In this document: positions 44,963-52,540 of the stretch, piece by piece
Layout of the letters: the number at the start of each line of letters is the position of its first letter
Position numbering within the stretch: the first letter of the stretch is position 1
From: Allobranchiibius sp. CTAmp26
GTDB lineage: Bacteria; Actinomycetota; Actinomycetes; Actinomycetales; Dermatophilaceae
Reading direction: 5' to 3'
Assembly: GCF_017565405.1 (NCBI RefSeq)
Contig: NZ_JAGEKR010000008.1
Coordinates: 1-64,000 of the forward strand
DNA: 64,000 nucleotides
Made by a program: the position numbers and the translations under genes
Notes under the pieces: model-generated
What the model was told of the DNA's origin: nothing
The model's input: the letters and a program-made list of their open reading frames with translations, nothing else
The model's database searches: none

Positions 44963-46278
44963 CTGACGCGCAGCCCGAAGACGAGGTCGTCCAGCTCTGC
45001 CAGGACCTCATCGGCATCGACACCAGCAACTACGGCGACGGCAGCGGTCCGGGGGAGCGCAAGGCGGCCGAGTACGTGATGGGGCGTCTCGAGGAGGTCG
45101 GGCTCGAGCCAGAGCTCGTGGAGAGCGAGCCGGGCCGGGCGAGCGTGCTGGTGCGCATCGAGGGCGAGGACTCCGCGCGTGGCGCGCTGGCCGTGCACGG
45201 ACACCTCGACGTCGTGCCGGCGAACGCCGACGACTGGGCGGCGGATCCGTTCGGCGCCGAGATCCGTGACGGCTGCGTGTGGGGACGTGGCGCAGTCGAC
45301 ATGAAGGACATGGACGCGATGATCCTGGCGTGCGTGCGTGACCTCGCTCGCACCGGCAAGAAGCCCGCGCGCGATCTGGTGATCGGGTTCCTGGCCGACG
45401 AGGAGGCCGGGGGAGTCAAGGGCTCGCAGTGGCTCGTGCAGAACCGTGCTGACCTCTTTGAGGGCGTCACCGAGGCAATCAGCGAGGTTGGCGGCTACTC
45501 GGTCACGGTGCGCAACAAGGAGGGCGTCGACCAGCGCGCTTACCTGCTGCAGACCGCCGAGAAGGGCATCGCCTGGCTGACGCTGCGCGCCCATGGTCGA
45601 GCCGGGCACGGCTCGCTGGTGGCCGACGACAACGCCGTCGTACGCCTCGCCGAGGCCATCGCCCGCATCGATGCGCACCCGTGGCCGCGGGAGTTCATCG
45701 CCTCGGTCCGCGACCTGTTCGACGGATTGTCGGACCTGACCGGCAAGCCGTACGACGACGACTCGGTCGACGACCTGCTGCCCGATCTGGCCGGTGCGTC
45801 GGCCTTCGTCAACGCCACCCTGCGCAACACCGCGAACTTCACCATGCTGAACGCCGGCTACAAGCACAACGTCATCCCGCAGAGCGCCAGTGCCTCGCTG
45901 GACTGTCGTTTCCTGCCCGGTCACGAGGAGGAGATGATGTCGATCATCTCCGAGCTCGCGGGCGAGCACGTCGAGGTCGAGGTCGTGCACAAGGACATCG
46001 CCCTGGAGGCGCCGTACGACGCGCCGCTGGTGGAGAAGATGAAGCAGGCGCTGCTGGCGCAGGATCCGGGTGCGGCGATCCTGCCCTACTGCCTGTCCGG
46101 TGGCACCGACAACAAGGCGCTGGCGACCCTCGGCATCACCGGCTACGGATTCGCGCCGCTGAGGCTGCCGGCGGACATGGACTTCTCCTCGATGTTCCAC
46201 GGTGTCGACGAGCGGGTGCCGGTGGATGCGCTGAAGTTCGGCACACGGGTGCTGGGCGGCTTCCTCGCGGACTGCTGA
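44959..46278 (+). CDS. M20/M25/M40 family metallohydrolase (dipeptidase/deacylase type)
   Basis: A 439-residue zinc hydrolase. Metal ligands and catalytic residues appear in order: LAVHGHLDVVPA (His/Asp), WGRGAVDMKDMDAM (bridging Asp), FLADEEAGGVKGSQWL (base and ligand Glu), DCRFLPGHEEEM in the lid-linked part and FHGVDERVPV (last His). The lid/dimerisation domain lies at about residues 200-320 (RAHGRAGHGS). Members cleave dipeptides or N-acyl amino acids; substrate unknown. The ATG shares four bases with the ligase stop, an arrangement I cannot link functionally. Confidence 0.9.
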   Translation: MTDAQPEDEVVQLCQDLIGIDTSNYGDGSGPGERKAAEYVMGRLEEVGLEPELVESEPGRASVLVRIEGEDSARGALAVHGHLDVVPANADDWAADPFGAEIRDGCVWGRGAVDMKDMDAMILACVRDLARTGKKPARDLVIGFLADEEAGGVKGSQWLVQNRADLFEGVTEAISEVGGYSVTVRNKEGVDQRAYLLQTAEKGIAWLTLRAHGRAGHGSLVADDNAVVRLAEAIARIDAHPWPREFIASVRDLFDGLSDLTGKPYDDDSVDDLLPDLAGASAFVNATLRNTANFTMLNAGYKHNVIPQSASASLDCRFLPGHEEEMMSIISELAGEHVEVEVVHKDIALEAPYDAPLVEKMKQALLAQDPGAAILPYCLSGGTDNKALATLGITGYGFAPLRLPADMDFSSMFHGVDERVPVDALKFGTRVLGGFLADC

Positions 46279-46284
46279 CCTTCT

Positions 46285-46331
46285 CCACCCGCGCGGCACC
46301 CGCTCCCGCGAGAGTGCGGTCGCGCGGGTGG
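46285..46331. terminator. 11-bp hairpin between convergent genes
   Basis: CCACCCGCGCG (46285-46295) and its complement CGCGCGGGTGG (46321-46331) are perfect, with an inner GCAC/GTGC pairing. It starts 6 bp after the peptidase stop and ends 3 bp before the stop of the DUF5703 gene on the other strand. Confidence 0.6.
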
Positions 46332-46334
46332 GCG

Positions 46335-46520
46335 TCAGGCGGTGCGCTGCACGCGGATGATCTTGCGGCGCAGCCACACCCGTCGGTGACCGCCGATATA
46401 GAGCCGTACGCGCGCGAGTTCCCAGTGGCCGTACTCGGCCTCGTCGGCCAGGATCTGGCGGATGTCACCCCGGCTCGCGTGCCGCGGGAAGCGCAGCATG
46501 CGGTACTCGTACTCGATCAT
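46335..46520 (-). CDS. DUF5703 family small protein
   Basis: A 61-residue basic protein, MIEYEYRMLRFPRHASRGDIRQ, continuing AEYGHWELARVRLYIGGHRRVWLRRKIIRV. This is the pattern of DUF5703, a short actinobacterial family: EYGHWEL in the middle and an Arg-rich RRKIIR end. Function unknown. CACAAT on the minus strand lies 8 nt before the ATG, divergent from the acidic protein gene at 46560. Its full length fits the family, so it is not a fragment. Confidence 0.85.
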   Translation of the reverse strand: MIEYEYRMLRFPRHASRGDIRQILADEAEYGHWELARVRLYIGGHRRVWLRRKIIRVQRTA

Positions 46521-46528
46521 GACTGCCT

Positions 46529-46552
46529 ATTGTGCGACACACCCGATACGGT
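46529..46552. promoter_or_regulatory. divergent leaderless promoters of DUF5703 and the acidic protein
   Basis: CACAAT on the minus strand (46529-46534) is 8 nt before ATG 46520, and TACGGT on the plus strand (46547-46552) is 7 nt before ATG 46560. The start codons are 39 bp apart. Confidence 0.5.
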
Positions 46553-46559
46553 CGGGGGC

Positions 46560-46928
46560 ATGCCCATCGATCCGCGAGTTGCCCTGCAGCGCTTCACCGA
46601 CGCGCTCGAAGAGCACCTGGCCGCTTCACGTGCACGGCGGGGGGAGAACGATCCGGCGGTCGTCGAGGCGTACCGCCGGGTCGCCGACTCTTTCGACGCG
46701 TACGACGAGTCGTTGATGGACGCGTTCGGTGAGGTCACCCCGCTGGAGGTCTACGAAGGCGACGAGGACGACGACGACCTCGACGACGACGACCTCGACG
46801 ACGACCAGGACGACGACGATGACGACGAGTCGTCGGACGAGTTGGATGATCCCGACGAGGACGCCGCCGAGGATCTGGATGATGAGGACGTCGAGTTCGA
46901 GCGCGGTCCCGCCACTCCGGGGCGCTGA
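46560..46928 (+). CDS. small protein with extreme acidic tail, function unknown
   Basis: A 122-residue protein in two parts. Residues 1-60 are a well-formed helical domain (PRVALQRFTDALEEHLAASRARRG; PAVVEAYRRVADSFDAYDESLMDAFGEVTPLEVY). Residues 66-115 are almost only Asp and Glu (runs such as DEDDDDLDDDDLDDDQDDDDDDE), coded by GAC/GAT-rich near-repeats that may vary in length by slippage. I recognise the head as an actinobacterial conserved protein without assigned role. Acidic tails often mimic nucleic acid or bind basic proteins; that is inference. TACGGT 7 nt upstream of ATG 46560 indicates a leaderless mRNA. Confidence 0.75.
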   Translation: MPIDPRVALQRFTDALEEHLAASRARRGENDPAVVEAYRRVADSFDAYDESLMDAFGEVTPLEVYEGDEDDDDLDDDDLDDDQDDDDDDESSDELDDPDEDAAEDLDDEDVEFERGPATPGR

Positions 46929-46978
46929 GCCCGCTACCTTCGCCGACCGCGCGCTGAGCGGCGTACCTGGTTGCGCTG

Positions 46979-47920
46979 TTACTCCGAGTGCAGGGACACC
47001 TCGTCCAGTGCGTCCCTGACCTGATCGGGCAGGTCGATCGCGTTGCTTCCCAGCGCCATCCGCAACTGCCCGGGCGTACGCGCGCCCACGATCGCCGTGG
47101 CGATGCCGGGCTGCTCCCTCAACCACGTCAGCGCCACCTGCACCGGGCTGATCCGCAGCCCCTCGGCCGCTGTCGCCACGGCATCCACGATGGTCCCCGA
47201 CCCGTTGTCCACCCGCCGGCGCGCCCAGTTCTCGTGCCGGCCCCCGGCGGCGCGGGAGTCCGCCGGGACTCCGTGCCGGTACTTGCCCGTCAGCACTCCG
47301 CCACCCAGCGGTGCCCAGGCCAGGATGCCGGCGCCCAGATGTTCCGCGGCGGGCAGGACGTCGGAGTCGGCGGTCCTGGCCACCAGGCTGTACTCGATCT
47401 GATCCGCGACGACCGGCACGCCTTCGGCCTGCAGCAGCGTCGCCACCCGGGCGAGCTGCCAGCCGTTGTGGTTCGACACCCCGACGTAGCGCGCGCGACC
47501 CGAGGAGACGGCGTACGCCATCGCCGACACCGTCTCCTCGATCGGCGCGGTGTCGCCCCAGGCGTGCACCATCCAGAGGTCCACGCGGTCGGTGCGCAGG
47601 CGGCGTAGGGAGGCGTCGAGCTGGTCGAGCAGGGTGCCACGCGAGGTGTCGACGACGCGGGCGCCGCTGGTCCGCGAGATGCCCGCCTTGGTGGCGAGCG
47701 TGAGCTCATCCCGGGAGGTGGCAACGAGCGCGCCGAGGATCTGCTCGCTGGCACCGTCGCCGTACCCGTACGCGGTGTCGACCAGCGTGCCGCCCGCGTC
47801 GCGGAAGGAGTCCAGGAGCTCGGCCGCCGTGTTCTGGTCGACCTCGCTGCCCCACCCCATCGTGCCGAGCGCCAGTGCGCTCACCCGCAGACCGGACCGT
47901 CCCACCGTTCGCATGCGCAC
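46979..47920 (-). CDS. aldo/keto reductase
   Basis: A 313-residue NADPH-dependent TIM-barrel reductase of the AKR superfamily. The start MRTVGRSGLRVSALALGTMGWG and the catalytic elements FRDAGGTLVDTAYGYGDGASEQILG (Asp, Tyr), LTLATKAG (Lys) and LWMVHAWGD (His) are intact. The coenzyme-binding end reads IVGARTPGQLRMAL. It is most like the subgroup that reduces aldehydes or sugar derivatives; substrate unknown. GTG 47920 is preferred because TACGGT (minus strand, 47928-47933) lies 7 nt upstream; ATG 47914, two codons inside, is the alternative. It diverges from the F420/LLM gene. Confidence 0.9.
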   Translation of the reverse strand: MRMRTVGRSGLRVSALALGTMGWGSEVDQNTAAELLDSFRDAGGTLVDTAYGYGDGASEQILGALVATSRDELTLATKAGISRTSGARVVDTSRGTLLDQLDASLRRLRTDRVDLWMVHAWGDTAPIEETVSAMAYAVSSGRARYVGVSNHNGWQLARVATLLQAEGVPVVADQIEYSLVARTADSDVLPAAEHLGAGILAWAPLGGGVLTGKYRHGVPADSRAAGGRHENWARRRVDNGSGTIVDAVATAAEGLRISPVQVALTWLREQPGIATAIVGARTPGQLRMALGSNAIDLPDQVRDALDEVSLHSE

Positions 47921-47927
47921 GGTGCAC

Positions 47928-47958
47928 ACCGTAGGCCCCGGAGGTGGTGCGTTAGCGT
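47928..47958. promoter_or_regulatory. divergent leaderless promoters of aldo/keto reductase and LLM gene
   Basis: TACGGT on the minus strand (47928-47933) is 7 nt from GTG 47920, and TAGCGT on the plus strand (47953-47958) is 7 nt from ATG 47966. The start codons are 45 bp apart, so both genes are driven from one short region. Confidence 0.55.
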
Positions 47959-47965
47959 CTGGACC

Positions 47966-49027
47966 ATGCGACTTGGGCTCAACCTCGGCTATTGGGGCAC
48001 GACCGGCACGGACGACCTGGAAAGCATGGTGACTCTCGCGCGGGAGGCGGACCGGCAGGGGTACGCCGTGGCGTGGCTCGCCGAGGCGTACGGCTCCGAC
48101 ATCCCTTCGTTGGCGGGGTACCTGGCCGCGCACACCCCGCAGATGGGTTGGGGGAGCGCGATCATGCAGATCCCGGCGCGCACCCCGGCGATGACGGCGA
48201 TGACCGCGGCCACCCTCGACCGGATCACCGGCGGGAAGTTCCACCTGGGTCTCGGTGTGTCCGGTCCCCAGGTCAGCGAGGGCTGGCACGGCGTGCGCTT
48301 CAACGATCCGCTGGGCCGCACCAGGGAGTACGTCGAGATCATCCGGGCGGCGTTCGCCCGCAAGAACGTCGAGCACGAGGGCAAGCACTTCCAGCTGCCC
48401 CTGCCCGACGGTCCGGGGAAGGCGCTGCGGCTGCTGTTGCTGCCCGAGCGTCCCAACGTGCCCATCTACCTCGCGTCGATCGGCCCGAAGAACCTGCAGC
48501 TGACCGGCGAGATCGCCGACGGGTGGCTCGGCATCTTCGTCAGCCCCGAGTACGTCGGCGAGCAGCTCGCCGAGATCCGGACCGGTCGGGCCAAGGCCGG
48601 GCACGACCACCTGGACGGTTTCGACGTGGCCGCGTCCGTGAGCGTGAGCGTCGACGACGACCTCGACGTGGCGGCCGACCGGTTGCGCGCGAACGCCGCG
48701 CTCTACATCGGCGGGATGGGGTCGCGCGACAAGAACTTCTACAACAAGCTTGCCGTGCGGATGGGCTTCGAGCAGGAGGCCGGCACGGTGCAGGACCTCT
48801 ACCTGCAGCGCCAGCACCGCGAGGCGGCGGGTGCCGTCCCGCGCGACTTCATCGACCAGACCTCGCTGATCGGTCCCAAGGACCGGATCGCGCAGCGGCT
48901 GCACCGGTACGCCGAGGCGGGTGTCACCACGATCAACGTCGCGCCGGTCGGGGAATCGCTGGAGGATCGCCTGGCCACCCTCGTGCTCATGCGTGAGGTG
49001 CTCGATCGCGAAGGCCTCGCCGACTGA
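47966..49027 (+). CDS. LLM class oxidoreductase, probably F420-dependent
   Basis: A 353-residue luciferase-like TIM-barrel oxidoreductase. It begins MRLGLNLGYWGTTGTDDLESM and continues VAWLAEAYGSDIPSLAGYLAAHT and FHLGLGVSGPQVSEGWHGVRF, the pattern of the actinobacterial F420-dependent subgroup (TIGR03559-like). It should transfer hydride between F420 and an unknown substrate. It starts the plus-strand run phosphomutase-like / DUF3090 / SCO1664 / mshC and shares TGATG with the next gene. TAGCGT 7 nt upstream supports the ATG. Confidence 0.88.
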   Translation: MRLGLNLGYWGTTGTDDLESMVTLAREADRQGYAVAWLAEAYGSDIPSLAGYLAAHTPQMGWGSAIMQIPARTPAMTAMTAATLDRITGGKFHLGLGVSGPQVSEGWHGVRFNDPLGRTREYVEIIRAAFARKNVEHEGKHFQLPLPDGPGKALRLLLLPERPNVPIYLASIGPKNLQLTGEIADGWLGIFVSPEYVGEQLAEIRTGRAKAGHDHLDGFDVAASVSVSVDDDLDVAADRLRANAALYIGGMGSRDKNFYNKLAVRMGFEQEAGTVQDLYLQRQHREAAGAVPRDFIDQTSLIGPKDRIAQRLHRYAEAGVTTINVAPVGESLEDRLATLVLMREVLDREGLAD

Positions 49028-49842
49028 TGGCGACTCTCCTGCTGCTGCGGCACGGCCGCAGCTCGGCCAACACTGCCGGCGTCCTCGCCGGCTGGACCCC
49101 CGACGTCCACCTCGACGACACCGGTCGCGAACAGGTGCGACGACTGTCCGAGCAGCTCGCCGTGCTCCCGATCGCGCGCGTCGTCTCGAGTCCCCTCGAA
49201 CGCTGCCAGGAGACCGCCGCCGCGGTCGCCGCGCCGCACAGCCTGCAGGTCGAGACCGATCAGGACCTGGGGGAGTGCAAGTACGGCGCGTGGACCGGAC
49301 GCAAGATCTCCGAGCTCGCCAAGGAACCCCTGTGGCGCACCGTGCAGGACCACCCGGCCGGTGCCGTCTTCCCCCCGTCGGAGGACTTCGAGTCCGAGTC
49401 GCTCGCCGGGATGCACGCCCGCGCGGTCGCCGCCGTACGCCGGTTGGATGCGGAAATCGAGGCCGAGCACGGGCCGCAGGCGGTCTGGTGCGCGGTGTCC
49501 CACGGCGACGTCATCAAGGCCATCCTGGCCGACGCGCTCGGGCTGCACCTCGACCAGTTCCAGCGCATCATGACCGGCCCGGCGTCGCTGTCGGTGGTGC
49601 GGTACACCCCCAACCGGCCGTTCGTCGTACGCGTCAACGACCAGGCGCGTGACGTCGCCGACCTGTTGCCGAGCAAGCAGGAATCGAGCGGCGACGCCAC
49701 ACCTGGTGGCTCCACGGGCGTCGCCGACGGGTCCGGTCAGGACGCTGCGGCGACCGGGCCGGACGGCGCCGGCGACGCGCACGGTCACGACACGGTCGCG
49801 ACCGGGTCCACCGGTTCATCGGTCGCCGATGTCGCCGATTAG
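49027..49842 (+). CDS. MSMEG_4193-type histidine phosphatase (putative phosphomutase)
   Basis: A 271-residue histidine-phosphatase-superfamily protein. The RHG motif is in LLLRHGRSSANTAGVLAGWTPDVHL near the start, with VVSSPLERCQETAAAVA, LGECKYGAWTGRKISELA and WCAVSHGDVIKAILAD (second catalytic His). These match the MSMEG_4193 family, restricted to actinobacteria and usually near mshC. The last 60 residues are Gly/Ala/Ser/Asp-rich and probably disordered. The ATG overlaps the previous stop (TGATG), and DUF3090 follows 9 bp later. The substrate has not been established. Confidence 0.9.
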   Translation: MATLLLLRHGRSSANTAGVLAGWTPDVHLDDTGREQVRRLSEQLAVLPIARVVSSPLERCQETAAAVAAPHSLQVETDQDLGECKYGAWTGRKISELAKEPLWRTVQDHPAGAVFPPSEDFESESLAGMHARAVAAVRRLDAEIEAEHGPQAVWCAVSHGDVIKAILADALGLHLDQFQRIMTGPASLSVVRYTPNRPFVVRVNDQARDVADLLPSKQESSGDATPGGSTGVADGSGQDAAATGPDGAGDAHGHDTVATGSTGSSVADVAD

Positions 49843-49851
49843 AGTCTGAGC

Positions 49852-50391
49852 ATGCGTTTGTTGGAGTTCGAGCACCCGGACCGGTTCGTCGCCGGCACCG
49901 TGGGCCCGCCCGGAGGACGCACCTTCTTCCTGCAGGCCGTACAGGGCCGGGCCGTGGTGTCGGTGTCCCTGGAGAAGGAGCAGGTGGCGGTGCTCGCCGA
50001 GCGCGTCAACGACCTGCTCGATGAGGTCGACGCCACCGCGGACGTCCCCCAGGCGCCCCAGGACAATGACCCGCTGAGCACGCCGATCGACGACGAGTTC
50101 CGGGTCAGCACCATGAGCCTGGCGTGGGAGGCCGACCGCAAGGTTGTGATCATCGAGTGTCACGACCGCGAGGTGTCGCTGGAACCCGACGAGACCGGCG
50201 CCGACCTGGTCGAGGTGACCGAGCCGGACGCGAGCCTCATGCGCGTGGTGCTGCGACCCGAACTGGCTCGTGAGTTCGCCCGCCGCAGCCTCGCCGCCGT
50301 CGCGAGCGGACGCCCGCCGTGTCCGTTCTGCGGGGAGCCCCTCGAACCCACCGGCCACGTGTGTCCCCGTGCCAACGGCTATCGACGCTAG
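49852..50391 (+). CDS. DUF3090 family protein with C-terminal zinc-finger-like motif
   Basis: A 179-residue protein, starting MRLLEFEHPDRFVAGTVGPPGGRTFFLQA, the DUF3090 (TIGR03847) signature. The C-terminus CPFCGEPLEPTGHVCPRANGYRR has CxxC and HxC pairs expected to bind zinc. The family is limited to actinobacteria and is almost always next to an MSMEG_4193-type phosphatase and an SCO1664-type gene. TAGAGT (49840-49845) lies 6 nt before the ATG even though the previous gene ends just before, so a second leaderless start may exist inside the run. Confidence 0.9.
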   Translation: MRLLEFEHPDRFVAGTVGPPGGRTFFLQAVQGRAVVSVSLEKEQVAVLAERVNDLLDEVDATADVPQAPQDNDPLSTPIDDEFRVSTMSLAWEADRKVVIIECHDREVSLEPDETGADLVEVTEPDASLMRVVLRPELAREFARRSLAAVASGRPPCPFCGEPLEPTGHVCPRANGYRR

Positions 50392-51172
50392 CTCCGACGA
50401 CATCCTCGCGACGTTGCGCGAGGGCGAGTTGGAGATCGAGGGTCGACTGGTCGACGCCTCGAACGTCGCACTGCGGGTGTGGGCCGGCAGCGACGACCCG
50501 ATAGCCGCCGTCTACAAGCCGATTCGCGGCGAACGGCCGCTGTGGGATTTCCCGGACGATTCGCTGGCCGCTCGCGAGGTCGCGGCGTTCATGGTGTCCG
50601 ACGTCGGCGGCTGGGATCTCATCCCGCCCACCGTGATGCGCGACGGTCCCCTGGGCGCGGGGTCGGTGCAGCAGTGGGTCGGACCCTTGGACGAGCGTCC
50701 GGACCACGAGCTGCTACGGGTGGATCACGGCTCGGACGTGCCCGAGGGGTACGTGCCGATCTGGTCGGTGCTCGACGACTACGACCGCTCTCAGATCGTG
50801 TCGCACTCGACCACACAGGCGCTGCGCGATCTGGCCGTGCTGGACGCGGTCCTGAACAACGCCGACCGCAAGGCCAGCGCGATCATCGTGGACGAGGGCC
50901 GGGTGTGGGCGATCGACCAGGGGCTCTGCTTCAACTCGGCGCCGAAGTTGCGCACCTGTCTGTGGGGATTCGCGGGCGACCCCATCGATCAGGAGAATCT
51001 GCTGCGTCTGGAGCGTCTCGCGGAATTCCTGCGCGAGGACAACCCCCTCGAGGGTCTCCTCACACACCTCGAACTGGAGGCCCTGCGGTCCCGGTGCGCG
51101 CGGCTGCTGCGGGAGGAAACCTACCCGAAGGTCCCCGAGGGACGCACACCACTGCCATGGCCGCTCTGGTGA
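50369..51172 (+). CDS. SCO1664 family protein (PI3/4-kinase-like fold)
   Basis: A 267-residue protein. AVYKPIRGERPLWDFP carries the nucleotide-binding Lys, EVAAFMVSDVGGWDLIPPTV follows, and LAVLDAVLNNADRKASAIIV plus VWAIDQGLCF supply the catalytic Asp/Asn and metal-binding Asp of an atypical kinase. This matches the SCO1664 family (TIGR03843), related to phosphatidylinositol 3/4-kinases. Its phospho-acceptor is unknown. GTG 50369 lies inside the end of DUF3090 (23-bp overlap), so translation is probably coupled; upstream in-frame sequence is antisense to nothing but lies wholly within DUF3090 and is rejected. mshC starts 20 bp downstream. Confidence 0.88.
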   Translation: MPTAIDASSDDILATLREGELEIEGRLVDASNVALRVWAGSDDPIAAVYKPIRGERPLWDFPDDSLAAREVAAFMVSDVGGWDLIPPTVMRDGPLGAGSVQQWVGPLDERPDHELLRVDHGSDVPEGYVPIWSVLDDYDRSQIVSHSTTQALRDLAVLDAVLNNADRKASAIIVDEGRVWAIDQGLCFNSAPKLRTCLWGFAGDPIDQENLLRLERLAEFLREDNPLEGLLTHLELEALRSRCARLLREETYPKVPEGRTPLPWPLW

Positions 51173-51178
51173 CCCGGA

Positions 51179-51184
51179 TAGGCT
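51179..51184 (+). promoter_or_regulatory. -10 box of mshC
   Basis: TAGGCT lies 7 nt before GTG 51192 and just after the stop of the SCO1664 gene. mshC can therefore be expressed as a separate leaderless transcript as well as by readthrough. Confidence 0.5.
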
Positions 51185-51191
51185 GACCGAC

Positions 51192-52442
51192 GTGAAGTCC
51201 TGGCCCTCCCCGAAGATTCCCACCGTCGAGGGCAGCGGCCAGGACCTGAGGTTGCACAACCCGGTCACCGGCGCACTCGACACCGTCGAACTGCGCGACG
51301 ACACCGCCCGGATGTACGTCTGCGGGATCACCCCGTACGACGCGACGCACCTCGGCCACGCGGCGACCTACGTGACCTTCGACCTCGCCGCGCGAGTCTG
51401 GCTCGACGCCGGTCGTCAGGTGCTCTACGTGCAGAACGTCACCGACATCGACGACCCGCTGCTGGAGCGTGCGGCTCGCGACGGGATCGACTGGCGCGAT
51501 CTCGCACACCGCGAGGTGTCGCTGTTCCAGGACGACATGACCGCACTGCGGGTGCTCGCGCCGGACCACTTCGTGAGCGTGGTCGAGACGATGCCTCGTC
51601 ACATCGACGTCGTCGGCCGCCTGCTCGCCTCCGGCGCGGCGTACACGATCGCGATCCCCGAGGACGACGGGCCGTTGGACGGTGCGGCCGATGTCTACCT
51701 CGATCTGTCCCAGCAGTCGTCGTTCGGCGACGTCAGCGGCTGGGACCGCGCGCAGATGATGTCGGTCTTCGCCGACCGTGGGGGAGACCCGGATCGCGCC
51801 GGCAAACGCGACCAGCTCGATCCGTTGCTGTGGCGCGGTGCCCGTGCGGGTGAGCCGTCGTGGGACGGCGGCGCGGTCGGTCCCGGTCGCCCAGGCTGGC
51901 ATGTGGAGTGCACGACGATTGCGCTGGACCACCTCGGCATGGGCTTCGAGCTGCAGGGCGGGGGGACCGACCTGCGTTTCCCGCACCACGAGATGAGCGC
52001 CGTCCAGGCCGTCGCGCTGACCGGCGACAAGCCCTTCGCCGAGCACTACGCGCGTCAGGCCATGGTCGGCTTCGACGGCGAGAAGATGAGCAAGTCCAAG
52101 GGCAACCTGGTGCGGGTCTCGGAGTTGACGCTCGCCGGCCACGATCCGATGGCGGTGCGCCTCGTGCTGCTCGACCAGCACTACCGCACGGAGTGGGAGT
52201 ACACCCCAGACCTTCTCGCCGCGGCCGAGCAGCGGCTCGACCGGTGGCGGGATGCGGTGGGCCGCGGTGAGGATGGCGACGCCGAGGTGCTCGTCGACGG
52301 GATCCGTCGCGCGCTGTGCGACGACCTCGATGCGCCGCGGGCGCTCCAGCTCATCGACGACTGGTGCGCGACCGCGACTGCCGGCGGTGCGTCGCCGCTC
52401 GTCGCGAGGGCGGTCGACGCCCTGCTCGGCATCGCTCTCTGA
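51192..52442 (+). CDS. mshC: L-cysteine:1D-myo-inositol 2-amino-2-deoxy-alpha-D-glucopyranoside ligase MshC
   Basis: A 416-residue class I cysteinyl-tRNA-synthetase homologue that joins cysteine to GlcN-inositol in mycothiol synthesis. It starts MKSWPSPKIPTV and has the zinc Cys and HIGH-like motif in YVCGITPYDATHLGH. WHVECTTIALDHLG supplies the second zinc ligands and FDGEKMSKSKGNLV is the KMSKS loop. It lacks the tRNA anticodon-binding extension, and the N-terminal SWP motif is typical of MshC, not CysS. The GTG start has TAGGCT 7 nt upstream. It shows that the host makes mycothiol. Confidence 0.95.
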   Translation: MKSWPSPKIPTVEGSGQDLRLHNPVTGALDTVELRDDTARMYVCGITPYDATHLGHAATYVTFDLAARVWLDAGRQVLYVQNVTDIDDPLLERAARDGIDWRDLAHREVSLFQDDMTALRVLAPDHFVSVVETMPRHIDVVGRLLASGAAYTIAIPEDDGPLDGAADVYLDLSQQSSFGDVSGWDRAQMMSVFADRGGDPDRAGKRDQLDPLLWRGARAGEPSWDGGAVGPGRPGWHVECTTIALDHLGMGFELQGGGTDLRFPHHEMSAVQAVALTGDKPFAEHYARQAMVGFDGEKMSKSKGNLVRVSELTLAGHDPMAVRLVLLDQHYRTEWEYTPDLLAAAEQRLDRWRDAVGRGEDGDAEVLVDGIRRALCDDLDAPRALQLIDDWCATATAGGASPLVARAVDALLGIAL

Positions 52443-52476
52443 GCCGCTCGTACGCCGCGCGTCTTGCGCATCCACG

Positions 52477-52537
52477 TTGACGGTGTTCGCGTCGATTGAC
52501 GGTGTTCGAACGCCGTCAGTGGTGGTAAACGCCGTCA
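52477..52537. repeat. cluster of direct and inverted repeats between mshC and the DUF222 gene
   Basis: TTGACGGTGTTCG occurs at 52477-52489 and 52496-52508. The second copy runs into AACGCCGTCA, giving a 22-bp palindrome with one mismatched pair (52497-52518), and AACGCCGTCA occurs again before 52538. The four units, two in each orientation, fill the gap between two convergent stops. It may be a terminator or the edge of a repeat travelling with DUF222 genes. Confidence 0.6.
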
Positions 52538-52540
52538 GGG

